This document shows positions 21,829 through 33,560 of a stretch of 64,000 nucleotides of DNA, one piece after another. Location: the NCBI GenBank assembly GCA_019095985.1, contig CM032659.1, positions 8,937,217 through 9,001,216 of the forward strand. Direction: 5' to 3'. Each line of letters opens with the position of its first letter. Positions within the stretch are counted from its first letter, which is position 1. Origin of the DNA: Streblospio benedicti (lineage: Eukaryota; Annelida; Polychaeta; Spionida; Spionidae). Below the pieces are notes generated by a model. That model saw only the letters and a list, made by a program, of their open reading frames with translations, searched no databases and was not told the DNA's origin. The position numbers were made by a program, and so were the translations under genes.

Positions 21829-23689
21829 AGATTTTTATTCACAATATAAAATTGATCCCTACAAACTAATAAGTAGAGAAAAATGGTTGATTTTGTTTGC
21901 ATTGAGAATGGGAATATATCTGCTTATACTTAAGCCAGGTTTTTTTATCTTGACATGGACCAGTTGGAATGCTATCGGCTGCAAAAAATTAGAACCCCAG
22001 ATGTTTCTGAAAATTTGCCAATGTAAATAGGTATTTTCTAGCTTTTGGAAACACCCAGACATGTCTTTTAAAAGTGTATACATCAGACTCTCGGCACATA
22101 GCACACATGCATGCGATCAGGCATTCTAGAGCCGTCTGCCCATAGAAAAATGACTTTTTCTTTGTCAGTTATATGTAACAAGGTTTGGCGTGGAGGGCAA
22201 AACAAGTTTGGTGTGGTGTACTGACGATCTAGTGTCTGAATCCAACTGGAAACATGCCCTCATGTTCAATGTATTTCATACTTATAGGCGCAGGGTCAAT
22301 TTATAGACAAAAGATAAAACATCAGTGGTCACTCTAAGCCATATGATAAACATTTTTGTTGTTTTTTTCGAAGTGCTGGTAAGATGTCAACATAATATTG
22401 AATGAAGTGTAAAAAGGCCCTTTCATTGAAAAAAAAAACAAACAAAAAACAAAACAAAATACCCAGGTGCATTTCACACTAGAATTATGTAACTCTATAT
22501 TTGCACTTAGCAAATTCCCTTTTGATGTATCAACCATAGTCCTTGGCATATATCATAACATTTCTTAATACATGACATCCCTGACACTACGAAACTGTAA
22601 ACTTACTGGTGGAAAAATATGATAAATCTAATTTGCGCCTAACATAATCTATAAAACCATTGTCATGGTATATTATCAGTCATTGACATTGTATAATAAA
22701 TTCCATTATCTAAGTATGAGAACGTTATTAGTTTATTTCAATTGAAATGTAGACGAAGCTGATGCATTTAATATGAAGACTTGACGTATGTATTCCTATA
22801 AATTGCTTTAAAGTTTAGTTGTATGGCTAAGATACACATCACATGAGACTTAGAATCACACGCCAAACTCGGGGTGCTTGAAAAGTGCACACAAACCAAA
22901 AACTTGTTTCCAAGTAAAAAAATAAATAAAATCATTTTATTGCCTTTATACTAAAAGGTAAACGAAAAGTCTCCTGTATTGAAAAATGGCTCTCGCGCAG
23001 TTAGTTTGCTGCGCATGTTATTATTTGCCGTCTGCACTGGCTTTATCGCTCACATAGTGTCCGCATTTTGAGAACAAACGGGAAATTTATCAAGAAATCA
23101 CAATATTAAAAAATTATGCACGTGTCCACTTAGTTCACTTTTAATCCCCTGTTGTACAGAAGGTTATTCTCAGGGGATTATGAACCACACTCAGCCTTTG
23201 AATTATGCAATATTGCCGACGTTGGATTTGGCTGTCAGTGTCAAATACAAAGTGAAAATCAATACTAGATCTAGTAGGCTTAAAATTACAGAGTACCCGT
23301 ACATGTAGTACTAGTATTTACTATTTACATTAGCATACTACAGTTGAGTTTGGTAAATAAATATTCAAATATGATAATTGTGCAATGGTGTATATATGGA
23401 TGATTATTTCATGACTCTTGAGGATAGATGTAATCACTGAATGATGATGGATGAATGGTAGAAACATTGATGTATTTGTGTTGGCAGTTTGTGTCAATTT
23501 GTGAAGAGTGTCACAAATTTAGTAAGGACTAAAGTAATCTAGAAGTAAACATGTTATATACATGGTTGCTATATACATGGAGCTGTTCAAAATGAAGATA
23601 ATTAGATCTAGACATTCTGTAGACGGAGACAATTAATGTGAAAGAATAGTTTGACAAGATCTATCAAAACTATTTATAAAAAGTAATGT
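21829..23689. other. AT-rich DNA, no supported gene
   Basis: Contains A-rich runs (22428-22460) and repeats of 'tttggcgtgg' near 22192-22216, otherwise featureless. Confidence 0.4.
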
Positions 23690-24065
23690 CATTTACGAAA
23701 TCACCAACCAAAACAAAATCAGTAAAACAATACAAACAAGGATACTGTCATGGATTGGACATCTAATGTGATTACTGGCAGAAACACCCACCAGAATAGC
23801 CTTCAATGAAGCTATTAAACCGAGCAAGAATATAAGAGACCAAAAACCACATGGATAGATACAACAGTCAATACAAAAAGATTTCAACGAACTTGAAATA
23901 AACATTACCATCAACGCGATAAACAGCATAAAAAACTAACAGAACTGTTGACCGCACTGTATACAGAGAAATGACAAACATGTTGCAGTATGCAGGGGAA
24001 TCCTGTGAGGACGTCACCCGGTCTTATAGCCGTTAATGATGATGTCGATAATGATGATGGTTATA
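23690..24065 (+). mobile_element. LINE 3' end (plus strand)
   Basis: In shifting frames the plus strand reads 'SWIGHLM', 'TPTRIAFNEAIKPSKNIR', then 'IQKDFNELEIN', the C-terminal pattern (WIGHxxRM ... GRPxxxWxDxxxxD) of many non-LTR elements, followed by 'gaggacgtcacccggtctta' and a (GATGAT)-rich tail at 24032-24060. Several frame breaks show that it is old. 5'-truncated. Confidence 0.5.
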
Positions 24066-25309
24066 TCAAACTTATAATCATGCATGGGCAAAGAGAGGAC
24101 AAAGCTTAATACATTGTTAAATCGAATAGTCATATCCTTAGCTATACTCAGAGTTAATCAGACTTTGATGCATATTTGTTGATAATAAAGGTGCAGGCTT
24201 CAAGTCCTTACCACTGATTTCTATGGGCTTTTTTTTATACAATTGATGAATTATTTCTGTAGCATTGGTGTTAGAATAATATTGTTAACTTTAAGAGCTT
24301 CAAGTTTGTATGTCATTTATGAAAATAAGTGCATTATTAATGGATATACAGTCCAATCAAGAAACTAATACATAATTGTGTTCTCGATTTTATAGGCACG
24401 CTGCACTGTCAAAATGAGGATTAATTTAGGCCTGTTTAGAATAAATTAGTATAAGATAGAATATATTTGTATGTAGAATGAATTGGTTATGCAGACAAGT
24501 AGAGAATAACCACAATGTGTGTACCTTTCATGCAGTCATTGCAATACATTTTGACAGAAATGCATACTTTTTTGGTTTCCATATTTGTGAATTTTAGTTT
24601 AAAATCAACTTCAATCAGCTCTAGCTCCGTCACAAGCCCCGCCGCATATACAATTTTTTTATTTAAAATAATCTCTGACCTGTTAGCTTTCCATTAAAAA
24701 TAGTTATAGAATTGTTTTGAACTTTCTAGTATAGATTCTTTCAGTTTGTTTGCATTGACCTTCTAATTTCCCATTGATTTCAATGTAATTTTTGAGCTTG
24801 TAGTTTTCTTGAACACAGGTCCGATTTCTAATTATAGTAAAAAATCGAGCCTCGTAACCCATGAATAATATTACATTTTTGGAAAGAAGAATAACACAGC
24901 TTTCTTTTGAAATAAATATTAAAGACTTTTTTAACTTTTGTCCTTATATAGCAGACCAGAAATAGATGCGGTCGCCAGTGTCTCGACATACGTCAGAGTC
25001 TCGTCATGTCACTAAAATGTACATGTGACGAGACTCTAACATCTATTTGCTTACCTACAACAATGTTCATGAAGAAAGCTTCCTAGTATTATGGAAGGAA
25101 CTTGTTAGACCTCATCTTAGGGACGATTCAGTATTTATGACAGGGTGGGGTAGGAGGATTTTCCAAAACTGCTGTGAAAAAATGAATAGCCTCCCCTCGA
25201 ATCTCTGTGAAAAAATTGGTGACCCCCTTGATTTCATGTGATAACTAGAGGCTCTAGAGAGCCTGAATCGCTCACCTGCATCTATGTTCTATTTTTAACA
25301 AACAAGTTA
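24066..25309. other. AT-rich DNA, no supported gene
   Basis: Near 24970-25040 two copies of 'agagtctcgtcatgtc'/'gtgacgagactctaac' form a short inverted pair. No coding sequence supported. Confidence 0.4.
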
Positions 25310-26130
25310 ACTGCTATGTGCCACCATCTCAGGATCTGCCAGTGTAACAAGTTAAATGCTGTGCCCCCTTCTATTATTAAAAAACCTGGATCTGCCAGTG
25401 TAACAAGTGAACTGCTGTGCCCCCTCTATATTACAAAAAAACTGGATCTGCCAGTGTAAAAAACCTGGATCTGCCTCTGTAACAAGTTAAATGCTGTGCC
25501 CCCTTCTATTATTAAAAAACCTGGATCTGCCAGTGTAACAAATTAACTGCTGTGCCCCCTCTATATTAAAAAAAACTGGATCTGCCAGTGTCAAAAACCT
25601 GGATCTGCCTCTGTAACAAGTTAACGAGACTTTCTGGAGATAAAAAAATTCTTAAAATGTGCTTTTTTTATTTTAGTATAAAAGTACAAGCATTTCCCTT
25701 TTTAAAAATGTATAACACTTTAGGGGTTTCGGGAATAGACTTTTGTTTATGGACCATACAAAAGATCATGTATAATTTTCGTACAGTCAAAAATAATATT
25801 GACTGAATTTTTCATTGTATTTGTATGATCTTTTGTATGGTCCCATAAAACCAAATTCCATTTCCGTGTTAACCTTTAAGTGTTATACATTTTTCAAAAA
25901 AAAGGGAAATGAATGTACCTGGATTTTATACTAAAATAAAAAAACAAGAACAATTTGAGAATTATTTTTTCCTCCAAATTCTTTTTATCTCCAGCAAGTC
26001 TCCTTAATGTGACCCCTTCTATTATTAAAAAACCTGGATCTGCCAAAGTAACAATTTAAATGCTGTGCGACCTCTATATTATATAAAAAACTGGATCTGC
26101 CAGTGTAACAGATATTGTTGTGCCCCCCTC
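25310..26130. repeat. Tandem repeat of about 55 bp, interrupted by a MITE
   Basis: Units built on 'ctggatctgccagtgtaac' followed by 'aagttaactgctgtgccccc' run from 25310 to 25624 and resume at 26008-26130. The break is an inserted 379-bp element (25625-26003) that has duplicated a TTAA within one unit. Copies differ by a few bases and by length of the A run. Small satellite; function unknown. Confidence 0.75.
25625..26003. mobile_element. 379-bp palindromic MITE with TTAA target sites
   Basis: TTAA stands on both sides (25621-25624 and 26004-26007). Inverted ends read 'cgagactttctggagataaa' and (opposite strand) 'ggagacttgctggagataaa'. The whole body is an imperfect palindrome (for example 'ggaccatacaaaagatcat' against 'atgatcttttgtatggtcc'), so a single strand would fold into a long hairpin. 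TTAA duplication is characteristic of piggyBac, so this is probably a non-autonomous piggyBac-type element. Confidence 0.75.
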
Positions 26131-27604
26131 TTTCTTTGTAGAGACGGCATCAGTAACTCAATATTTCATTTCAATATTTGGTTATAGTATTCGTAGATCA
26201 TAAAAACTGATGGCAATATAACTATGACACTATATCAACATTTTGTCAGGTTGTGGATGCTTAGGTGAGTTTTTTTGTTGTAGTCTAGTTTTATTGTTTA
26301 CACTCAGATTCAGTCATACATGATAGTATCTTTAAACAGAATTGAATGTGTAAATGTGTACTTTCATTTGTTATTTTTCATTTATTTGAAAGCATTGTTA
26401 TCTACATTGTATGAATAAATACACCAAATAGTAGTACATTTTTGTTTGAACTATTTTATATTTCATCATTCACAGGGCCACACTACGATTGCAAAACCAG
26501 CATCAAGCGTAACTTCATGATCAGAATAATAAATACAAAAGAACAGAAAAAAAAAAAAACAATCAGCGAGAATAAAGCTCCCCAAAAAATGGATACAGCA
26601 CCCATGTTCCTCAAATTTCACCTCTAACAATTTGACCCCCCCCCCCCCACATATTATATGTTCTTGGAAAGCTGAGCATTTGTACTTTCGTTCGTTAAAC
26701 ATATTGATTTCATGGCGATGGTCATGTGAACTTAGGCACAAGAAAAAATCACTCACACAAAACAGTCAATATTCGACGCTAAATTGTACAACAGCGTCCA
26801 TCAAGACACATCTTTGAAAAGGTTTTAATCGCCAGAATCACCTCTTGTCCACAACATATGAAAATTAAATTGTTTTTGCTCAGTGAGCATGGTTCGAAAA
26901 AAGCCATAACATTTTTTAACTTTGACCATTTCAAACAACTCTCCCCATTTTATCCTTTAAAAGATCTGACTTACATAGCTTATTATCTCACCAATAACTA
27001 GCTTAACAGGCATGAACACATTTTGTTATTATGAGAAATCTCTTTAAAAACGTTTTCTCATGTAGGATGTCATTTGAGAATATTAAGATTTGATATGCAA
27101 GGAGAGTATTTTGATGGCAAAGTTGGGCTAAAATGTGTATTGTGCAAGAGTTCATGAATCCGGCACACCTTTGCTGTTATTAGCAGGAAAAGTCCCCAAA
27201 TCAATTAACATCAAAGCGATTGCACAGTATCTCGTGTGTAGCTGTCATGGCTGACGTAATTATACTGCAGAAATGCGACCTTAAATTACCATATGCATCC
27301 AGCGAGTAACTGCGCCGTGTATTGTAGGATATTTTGTCATTAAATAAACACTTATTTTTTCTATAATTCTGTGGTCTGTTGCTAGCTGTGGCTGGTGTTA
27401 GGGATTGTCTATTTATAAAAAGAGGGCATTAGTCAGGAGCGCACGCACACACACACACACCTAGCTCACCCAAGTTATTTGTAACTCAATTTCTGCCGCC
27501 TTAGGTGCTGCCTATTTACAAAATTGTGGTACAGGCTGCCTGACCATTCATACAAAATTCCAGGTATGTTATACAGCCAGCCAGCCAGCCAGCCAGGCCC
27601 GTAC

Positions 27605-27756
27605 ATCATGACCATGCTGCACTGGCTGATATTGTTCAAGGGCCGTTCTCCCACACTTCGTCCCTTGAACACAAGGATTGCATGGTTTCCCAGGTCAGCG
27701 TTGGTCTTCTGTCCTTGAGTGGCAACGTGTATCCCTTGCAGCTCTCCACATTTTTT
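27605..27756 (-). pseudogene. Exon 3 of Cys-rich gene, left-arm copy
   Basis: Counterpart of 45855-46018. After the acceptor (..ttcttaaag) it reads 'KCGELQGIHVATQGQKTNAD', 'LGNHAILVF' like the right copy, then one extra G changes frame and the protein becomes 'KGRSVGERPLNNISQCS' instead of 'NDEVWENEALEQYQPVQ'. Both frames stay open, so it is not obvious which copy keeps the original. The donor reads GTACGG rather than GTAAGT. Given the indels in the other two left-arm exons I call it a pseudogene or an erroneous haplotype sequence. Confidence 0.5.
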
Positions 27757-27784
27757 CTTTAAGAATAAAACATTCTATTTAGTC

Positions 27785-28090
27785 AGGGTGCTAAATGAGA
27801 TATTTCAGTCTAACCGCGCCTCGGTCGATAAAGTTTTTTTTTATGATCGATTTTACATCCTTGGGACCTCATTATTGCATATCTGGCGGATATCAAGCGT
27901 GTATCCTTGAGGCTTTTGAGAAATTCAAGATGGCGGCCAAGATGGCGGCCACGCAATTAGAAATCATAGCTTTTGAACTACTAGACACAGAATAACAAGT
28001 AATACCATTTTTTTTCAATAGTTTTGAACACCAGCAGTTCAGTCACAGATTCAAAATGGCCATCAAGATGGCCGCTCTCAATGAGTTCGT
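27785..28090. repeat. Single copy of the AAGATGGCGGCC terminal repeat (left arm)
   Basis: From 'gggtgctaaatgagatattt' through 'aaccgcgcctcggtcgataa' to 'agatggcggccaagatggcg' the segment matches the outer part of both inverted ends at 41990-42700 and 45350-45830. Only one end is present in this arm; the internal block seen on the right is absent. Two adjacent AAGATGGCGGCC words fit the YY1 consensus. Confidence 0.6.
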
Positions 28091-28916
28091 GGTTTATTGT
28101 GTTAGTACATTGTATAACGTTCACATAGAAGTGTCATTGACGTAGTGTTTGTAATAAAAGCATAAATTTTTTTTAACATTTGTATTCTTATATTTGTTAT
28201 TGCTGTAATTATTTTTTTGTACTGTGTTGGGGAAAACATAACAATGAACAGTGACCAATTGGCCAATACCAAGTACCCCCCCTCCCAGAAGAAATGATTG
28301 TTTGTGAAATAGGAAAAAAAGTAGTCCGGTCAAAAAGCTGTATCGGGGTCTAGACCCGATATGGATTTCCATATCGGTCACTGTATTGGGTTCCTAGCCA
28401 ATCCGATAACCCAATGAATATATAGTCATTGGTTGATAAATACTATTACATGAGTAGCCCACAGAAATTAGACAATTTTTTCATAAGTTATTTTTTTAAT
28501 AAATCAATTGTTATTGTCCAATTCATCTTGTGTGTTGAAGATGCTATTCAACTGACCATCTGCATTCATTTTGTGCTGGCGTACATGACTCTTAATAAAT
28601 GGCAATGTTTTTTAAGTGAAGATGCGTGGTTTGTGCAATATGTTGTCAGATCAATTGTGCCCTTTATGACATTTGCGTGAGCGATAACGTAAGTAAATTC
28701 GTTTGGAAAAAAAGCTTTGTATTTTCTACTCAAATCCATTCTCTTTAATGCACTGATCCGTACTCCCGTATTCTGACCTAAAATTTGACATGAAAACTGG
28801 GCAGCCAGGCCACACCCTCTGAATAAGGAATAATTAGGGCCTGCTCAAATAAAACTCAGGATTTGCAATGGCAGTGCTTTGCATATCAATAAATAAATGT
28901 TAGCTCAAAGTATTAC

Positions 28917-29050
28917 CATCATCGTAGGTGTGAATGGCTGTATATCTACACTGGCCGTTCGGTCGCACCACTTCCCTCCATCATCATCAAAAGGACATTC
29001 AGGATTTACGCAAAGTGTACAGTCGCCATCTTCAGAACCAGCAGGGCAGG
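28917..29050 (-). pseudogene. Exon 2 of Cys-rich gene, left-arm copy
   Basis: Counterpart of 41635-41769 with the same acceptor (..tttttag) and a GTAATA donor. It encodes 'CPAGSEDGDCTLCVNPECPF' like the right copy, but one base is missing in the 'CDRNGQC' part, so the frame leaves the Cys pattern before the donor. The exon is therefore one base shorter (134 against 135). Confidence 0.55.
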
Positions 29051-29291
29051 CTAAAAAAGAACATCACAATGGCTTGAGTTCAACATATAAGTAAATTGTC
29101 TGATAAAAAATAAACAAAAACATGTTTTTTTTCTTACAGATTATAAAGATTGGAGAACAGAAAAGTGTTGACATGGGATAGTATTACACTCTCAGGGTAG
29201 GGATTCTCAAAGCTATTCCTATGTGGGATTTAGAAATACTATGTAGGATTCAGTTTTGGTATTTTCGAAAAGCAATCCTAAGTAGGGAAAA

Positions 29292-29429
29292 CAAGAGGCC
29301 CATGGGCCTTAACTGTCACCTGAGCATCAACAAATATTAGCGAGATAAGCAGTTTGTGATGTTTTTTCAGGGATTCCTCAATAATTCCCTGGGAGTCATG
29401 AAATATACAATTTTTTGGTATGTAGCATC

Positions 29430-29471
<42 letters not shown>

Positions 29472-29633
29472 AACCCCATGGGAAGGTATTAGACACTACC
29501 TTGATCATCATTAATTTAGACACAGTTTGCCTGATCCATACCTGGGAAGAGGATTTTTTTTTTTAAAGAAATAATGCATTTTCACCACATGACTTATTAC
29601 GGCCACACCTTAGCACTTGAACCCTTGCTCCGT

Positions 29634-29666
<33 letters not shown>

Positions 29667-29764
29667 TCTTGATTATTATTACTACATACTTGGTTTGTCT
29701 GATTATGACTGGGTTTTTTACGAAATACAGCAATTTTACACTTTTACTACCTTCCCTTGGGGTG

Positions 29765-29804
<40 letters not shown>

Positions 29805-29912
29805 ATTATTATTACTACATACTTGGTTTGTCTGATCAATGCCTGGGTTTTTACGAAATACAGCAAGTTTACACTTTTTTACCCCATTACTACCTTCCCT
29901 TGGGGTGGGGGG

Positions 29913-29952
<40 letters not shown>

Positions 29953-30135
29953 ATTATTATTACTACATACTTGGTTTGTCTGATCAATGCCTGGGTTTTT
30001 TACGAAATACAGCAATTTTACACTTTTACGCCATTACTACCTTCCCTTGGGGTGGGGGCTCATGAAATTTACAATTTTGGTAGACGCTTCCTGGTTATTA
30101 TTACTACATACTTGGTTTGCCTGATCAATGCCTGG

Positions 30136-30166
<31 letters not shown>

Positions 30167-30200
30167 GCAATTTTACCCCATCACTACCTTCCCTTGGGGT

Positions 30201-30268
<68 letters not shown>

Positions 30269-30379
30269 CATTGGCCCAACAGTTTTTGAGAAGAAGATGT
30301 TAACGACGCACGACGGACGGACGCACGACGGGCACCAACCCATAACAATAGGTCACCTGAGTAATTACTCAGGTGACCT
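29292..30379. mobile_element. 1.09-kb non-autonomous element present only in the left arm
   Basis: It starts 'caagaggcccatgggcct' and ends with a perfect terminal hairpin 'aggtcacctgag-taatta-ctcaggtgacct' (stem given in two halves). Both flanks are short A runs, and the right arm has an uninterrupted sequence at the same place (around 41400), so this is a clean insertion polymorphism between arms. The interior holds a tandem array (29638-30215), the phrase 'ctccttaccctacagatgct' in two copies near its ends (29435 and 30231), and 'acgacgcacgacggacggac'. No coding sequence. Class unassigned. Confidence 0.65.
29638..30215 (+). repeat. Tandem array of about 133-148 bp units
   Basis: Units begin 'catgaaatttacaattttgg' at 29638, 29771, 29919, 30061 and 30208, giving periods of 133, 148, 142 and 147. 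Each carries 'gattattattactacatac', 'gtctgatcaatgcctggg' and a terminal G run that varies in length. The open frames across it merely repeat the unit. It forms the core of the element at 29292-30379. Confidence 0.85.
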
Positions 30380-30439
30380 AAAAAGTTGTAGTGTAAACAA
30401 AGTAGAGTCGATCATGCAGCGCCCATAGACGTGCTGATG

Positions 30440-30612
30440 ACTTGATGATGATGTTCCTTGCCCACTCCTTTTGTCGTGTTCTGGCGTACCATGTACAGAC
30501 CTCCATCCAGCATACTGGCGTCCTACAAACTGGGTTTTACGAAGGGCCCCTTTCGAGAGTACTTTGCACAGGTGCTGACACGCAAAGATCAGGGCGTCCC
30601 CCTCTCATCCCC
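30440..30612. repeat. Leader-like fragment, left arm
   Basis: Reads 'gatgttccttgcccactcc', 'cagacctccatccagcatac', 'gggttttacgaagggcccc' and 'aggtgctgacacgcaaagat', a relative of the leader-like segment next to the Gypsy fossil at 12575-12800. It directly abuts the outer end of the inverted-repeat element at 30622. Confidence 0.5.
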
Positions 30613-30621
30613 TACTCTCTC

Positions 30622-31148
30622 TGTTACAGCAAGCAAGCTACTACCACTGGTATTGACATACCTGAAGACATATCCTCCATTTTGGCTTTATCAAGTGTCA
30701 CTGACGGAACTCAAACTCACAATCCCAAGGTTGTGAGGACAGAATGATACCATTATCCCAAACAGCGGGCTGTTAAAGGTTACACAGAAAAACCGTTGTC
30801 TCTGTAACCCACAACCTTCATACTTGGTCAGTTTTCATCTCAACCCAGAGGTCGTGGGTTCGAATCCAACCTAAGGACAGAAATTTTTTTGGGAGGTCTA
30901 ATTTTTAGGATCTGTGGTTTTATGAGCAACTGTATATTTAGTTTTTCCAAGTTTGCTTGTAAAATCAATGTTACTCTCCATGTATCCTTTCAACAGCCCG
31001 CTGCTTGGGATGATGGTATCATTCTCTTCTCACAACCTTGGGATTGTGAGTTTGAGTTCCGTCAGTGCCACTTGATAAAGCCAAAATGGAGGATATGTCT
31101 TCAGGTATGTCAATACCAGTGGTAGGAGCTTGCTTGCTGTAACAGAGA
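30622..31148. mobile_element. Short TIR element with tRNA-like core (left arm)
   Basis: About 150-bp inverted ends: 'gttacagcaagcaagctact' through 'cagcgggctgtt' on the left, and its reverse complement from about 30995 to 31148. The 220-bp interior includes 'gaggtcgtgggttcgaatcc' (B-box type, 30848-30867) preceded by 'cttcatacttggtcagt', resembling the 3' half of a tRNA, so a SINE-like sequence may be captured. The right arm holds a longer version at the same locus (38800-41160). Confidence 0.55.
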
Positions 31149-31316
31149 TTAACACTACTATTTTGGTTGGTGATTTTAAATGTATGTTGTTATTTGTTCC
31201 CATACGTAAAGTTTAAAAACAACTATAATTCAGCTCAGTGTGCATCAAAGTGTGACAAACATAGTTTAGCCATTATCAATTTCATTGCAAGAATACTTTT
31301 ATTGCAAGGTACTTAC

Positions 31317-31663
31317 CTGGATTATTTATGCATGGAAATATTTTTCAACAGGCTCCTTGTCAGACCAGTAGTAGGGTTTATCCCGTTCTCGACTCACATA
31401 TCCCAATTTCAGATCAAATTCATTTGGACATGTATGAAGTAGACAATAGGTATAGCCACGGGTAATTTTTACATTGACAACATTTACAGATGTATAATTG
31501 CGTGCATGCTTCAAACAATCTTTTATCCCTGAGCCTCCTTCCGTTTCGCTTTTCTGCGACCAGTTTACAATGACTTCGCAATGTGATTTTCAACCCATGA
31601 CTCAAAATGCGTTATCGAAAAGCTGGTCTCATCAACAATCTTCACGTAGACACAAAGAAGAAT
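31317..31663 (-). pseudogene. Exon 1 of Cys-rich gene, left-arm copy
   Basis: Same acceptor (..gaattcctag) and donor (GTAAGT) as 38260-38631. In the frame shared with the right copy it reads 'EGGSGIKDCLKHARNYTSVN', then 'ITRGYTY' where the right copy has 'SDVYRTNLNFRFW', a shared 'CLLHTCPNEFDLKLGY', then 'VSRERDKPYYWSDKEPVEKY' where the right has 'LSPLDKLYSTRAYDYQGY'. Upstream the two diverge again. Single-base indels break the frame near both ends. Introns on both sides are nearly identical to the right arm. Confidence 0.6.
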
Positions 31664-31729
31664 CTAGGAATTCAAAGAGACGGAATTATTCATCACATAT
31701 AAATTACATACAAAACATGCAGATGTAAT

Positions 31730-33149
31730 TTCCTCTTTTATTAAGTTGCAATATGTTTCATGTACATGTAAAATTCTATTGTGACTATTTTTGAAAAAAA
31801 AGATGGCTGGACAACTCAGTTGGACCTTTTGCACAAACATCTTCTAAGTGCTCATTTCCTCTGAGTTTCACTAATTCTAACACCAACATTATTTTTCTAT
31901 GAGTTATGATTAAATAGGCCTGTATTTAACTTTGATGATCTGGCTTTTTGAAAATCGTCTACAATTCAAGTAGAAATTCATATCTAGACAAGAGAGGATG
32001 CCAAACAATACTAGATCAAAAGTGCTCACAGATCACAGTTGACTCATTAACGATAAGAAGACTTTATGGAAGGCTTTATGAACTTTTATTGACAAATTGC
32101 CAATATTGGATACAAACATTTGTTACTAGATATGGACTAGATACGGAAACATATTACCAAGTTTAAGCCTTTGATTATTTGAAACTACTGAAGAACATCC
32201 CCCCAAAAAAACTCAAAACAATTTTTTTCTGAAAAGTACACTTCAATTTGCAAAGTACAAATAAATGTACATTTTCAGTGTTTTTCACTACTTATTTAAT
32301 CCTACTTATCAAATATGGAGGTCATATTTCGAGCTGTATTTAACCTGTAACACAATACGCTAAATATTGACCTAAAATGGCCCTCTAGATAGTACACTTT
32401 TATTGCAAGTGCCCAAAATGTAATCACGTTGGTGTCATAAAAAAGTGATGAACCTTCCCTATAAGGTCATATCTATAGGGTTGGGAGAAGAGGAAGAAAA
32501 GGCATGGAAACCCAAAATTAGATAAAAGGCCACAAGGCAGATGCAGATGCAGATGTCAATAAATTTAGCACTGCAGGGATAGCAAGGCAGTAGAAATGAG
32601 CAACGTAAATTATTCTGGTCCACCTGAATATATCCAGTTACAGTTTAAAAATGATGTACATTTTGCCACCGATGATGTGTGTGTGTGTTTGCGTGCGTGC
32701 GTGCATGAGTGTGTGGTGGTTGGGTGTTAGTCAAATTTCTGGTATTCCTCTCGCATTAAAACTTTTCTTATCAGAATTCCACCATTTACTATTCAAATGT
32801 TCGAAAGCCCTGGGGGACGTCGAACTTCACACTTATTTGTCAATCAATGATTTATCTGTGACCAACAGCCCCAGAGGACACTTCACAGTTCACAGCATTT
32901 CATACTTAAAAGTGCGCACTTCAGAGTTCACAGTTTATACCCCACATTAAGTAACTTGTTTCAATGCAGATTTCAGCCACACCTAAGTGATGACAGCTGA
33001 TTTCTATTTGGCTGTCAACAGATTCAGGGTAGACAAATATGTACATTGTAGTTTAAAAAAAGCATAATAAGTTCAATAATTACATTGAGCATTTAATAGT
33101 CTTTCCTATCTTGGTCACAATGATGACCACATGGGTTGTCACTGTGTGC
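31730..33149. other. Arm DNA without supported gene
   Basis: The 72-codon frame at 31948-32166 is identical in the right arm (37751-37969, opposite strand), but its composition is not protein-like and both copies lie in near-identical DNA, so conservation says little. The 99-codon frame at 32651-32950 starts in a (GT)n microsatellite (32679-32716) and is probably spurious. Confidence 0.4.
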
Positions 33150-33560
33150 ACGGGAAAGTGCCTACGGAAAGTGCCTAGGTGTGCGCATCCCCAACCCCCC
33201 ACCCCACCCCACCCCCCCCCACCCACCCCACCCACCCCCTGTGTGGTCAGCATGTTGGTCCATATGGTCGGATGATTGTATTAGTTTCCTGATCTGAAAT
33301 GCTTCTTTTACTCCACATTCAAAGTACTTCTGTTCAACACACAAGATCTTGGTATCCTCAAGTCAAATGCTATGTCCCTGTTGGTCACTGTGCAAGTTGC
33401 GTGAAGAACTCGGGTGCCTATGTTCCATGAAGCGTGTCTTCAGAGATTGCTCTGTCTGCACACAAATCATCAAAGTTTTTGCACTTGATCTAGTATACCG
33501 GACCAAGCACACTCTCCTTGCCTCAGGGATCCTTGGGTATTCACTGACTTGAAAAATACC
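33150..33560 (-). mobile_element. Penelope-like element 3' remnant (left arm)
   Basis: On the minus strand 'SLKTRFMEHRHPSSS' followed by 'LHSDQQGHSI' and 'KILCVEQKYFECGVKEAF' matches the second half of the GIY-YIG nuclease and C-terminal tail of Penelope proteins (x-R-x-x-EH, then GH, then E-x-x-x-F-x-R-G-V-K-E-A). Only the 3' end survives and it is broken. The mirror copy is at 36425-36650. A C-rich microsatellite follows at 33185-33240, where the element's coding end would lie. Confidence 0.6.
33185..33240. repeat. C-rich (CCACC)n microsatellite
   Basis: Imperfect 'ccaccccacccc' repeats; the mirror (GGGGT)n copy at about 36693-36736 differs in length and pattern, as expected of a fast-changing microsatellite. 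Confidence 0.8.

Noticed and set aside
25310-26130. Possible CRISPR-like array because of regular 55-bp units.
   Set aside because: Units are contiguous without unique spacers and the genome is eukaryotic; it is a satellite broken by a MITE.
29638-30215. Overlapping 80-100-codon frames on both strands.
   Set aside because: They are translations of a tandem repeat whose unit happens to lack stops; no independent coding sign.
31948-32166. 72-codon frame identical in both arms (also 37751-37969), which looked conserved.
   Set aside because: The surrounding non-coding DNA is equally similar; composition is not protein-like and no splice context fits.
32651-32950. 99-codon frame starting in MCVCVCVRACMSV.
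   Set aside because: It opens in a (GT)n microsatellite and continues in repeat DNA; the mirror copy differs only as the DNA differs.
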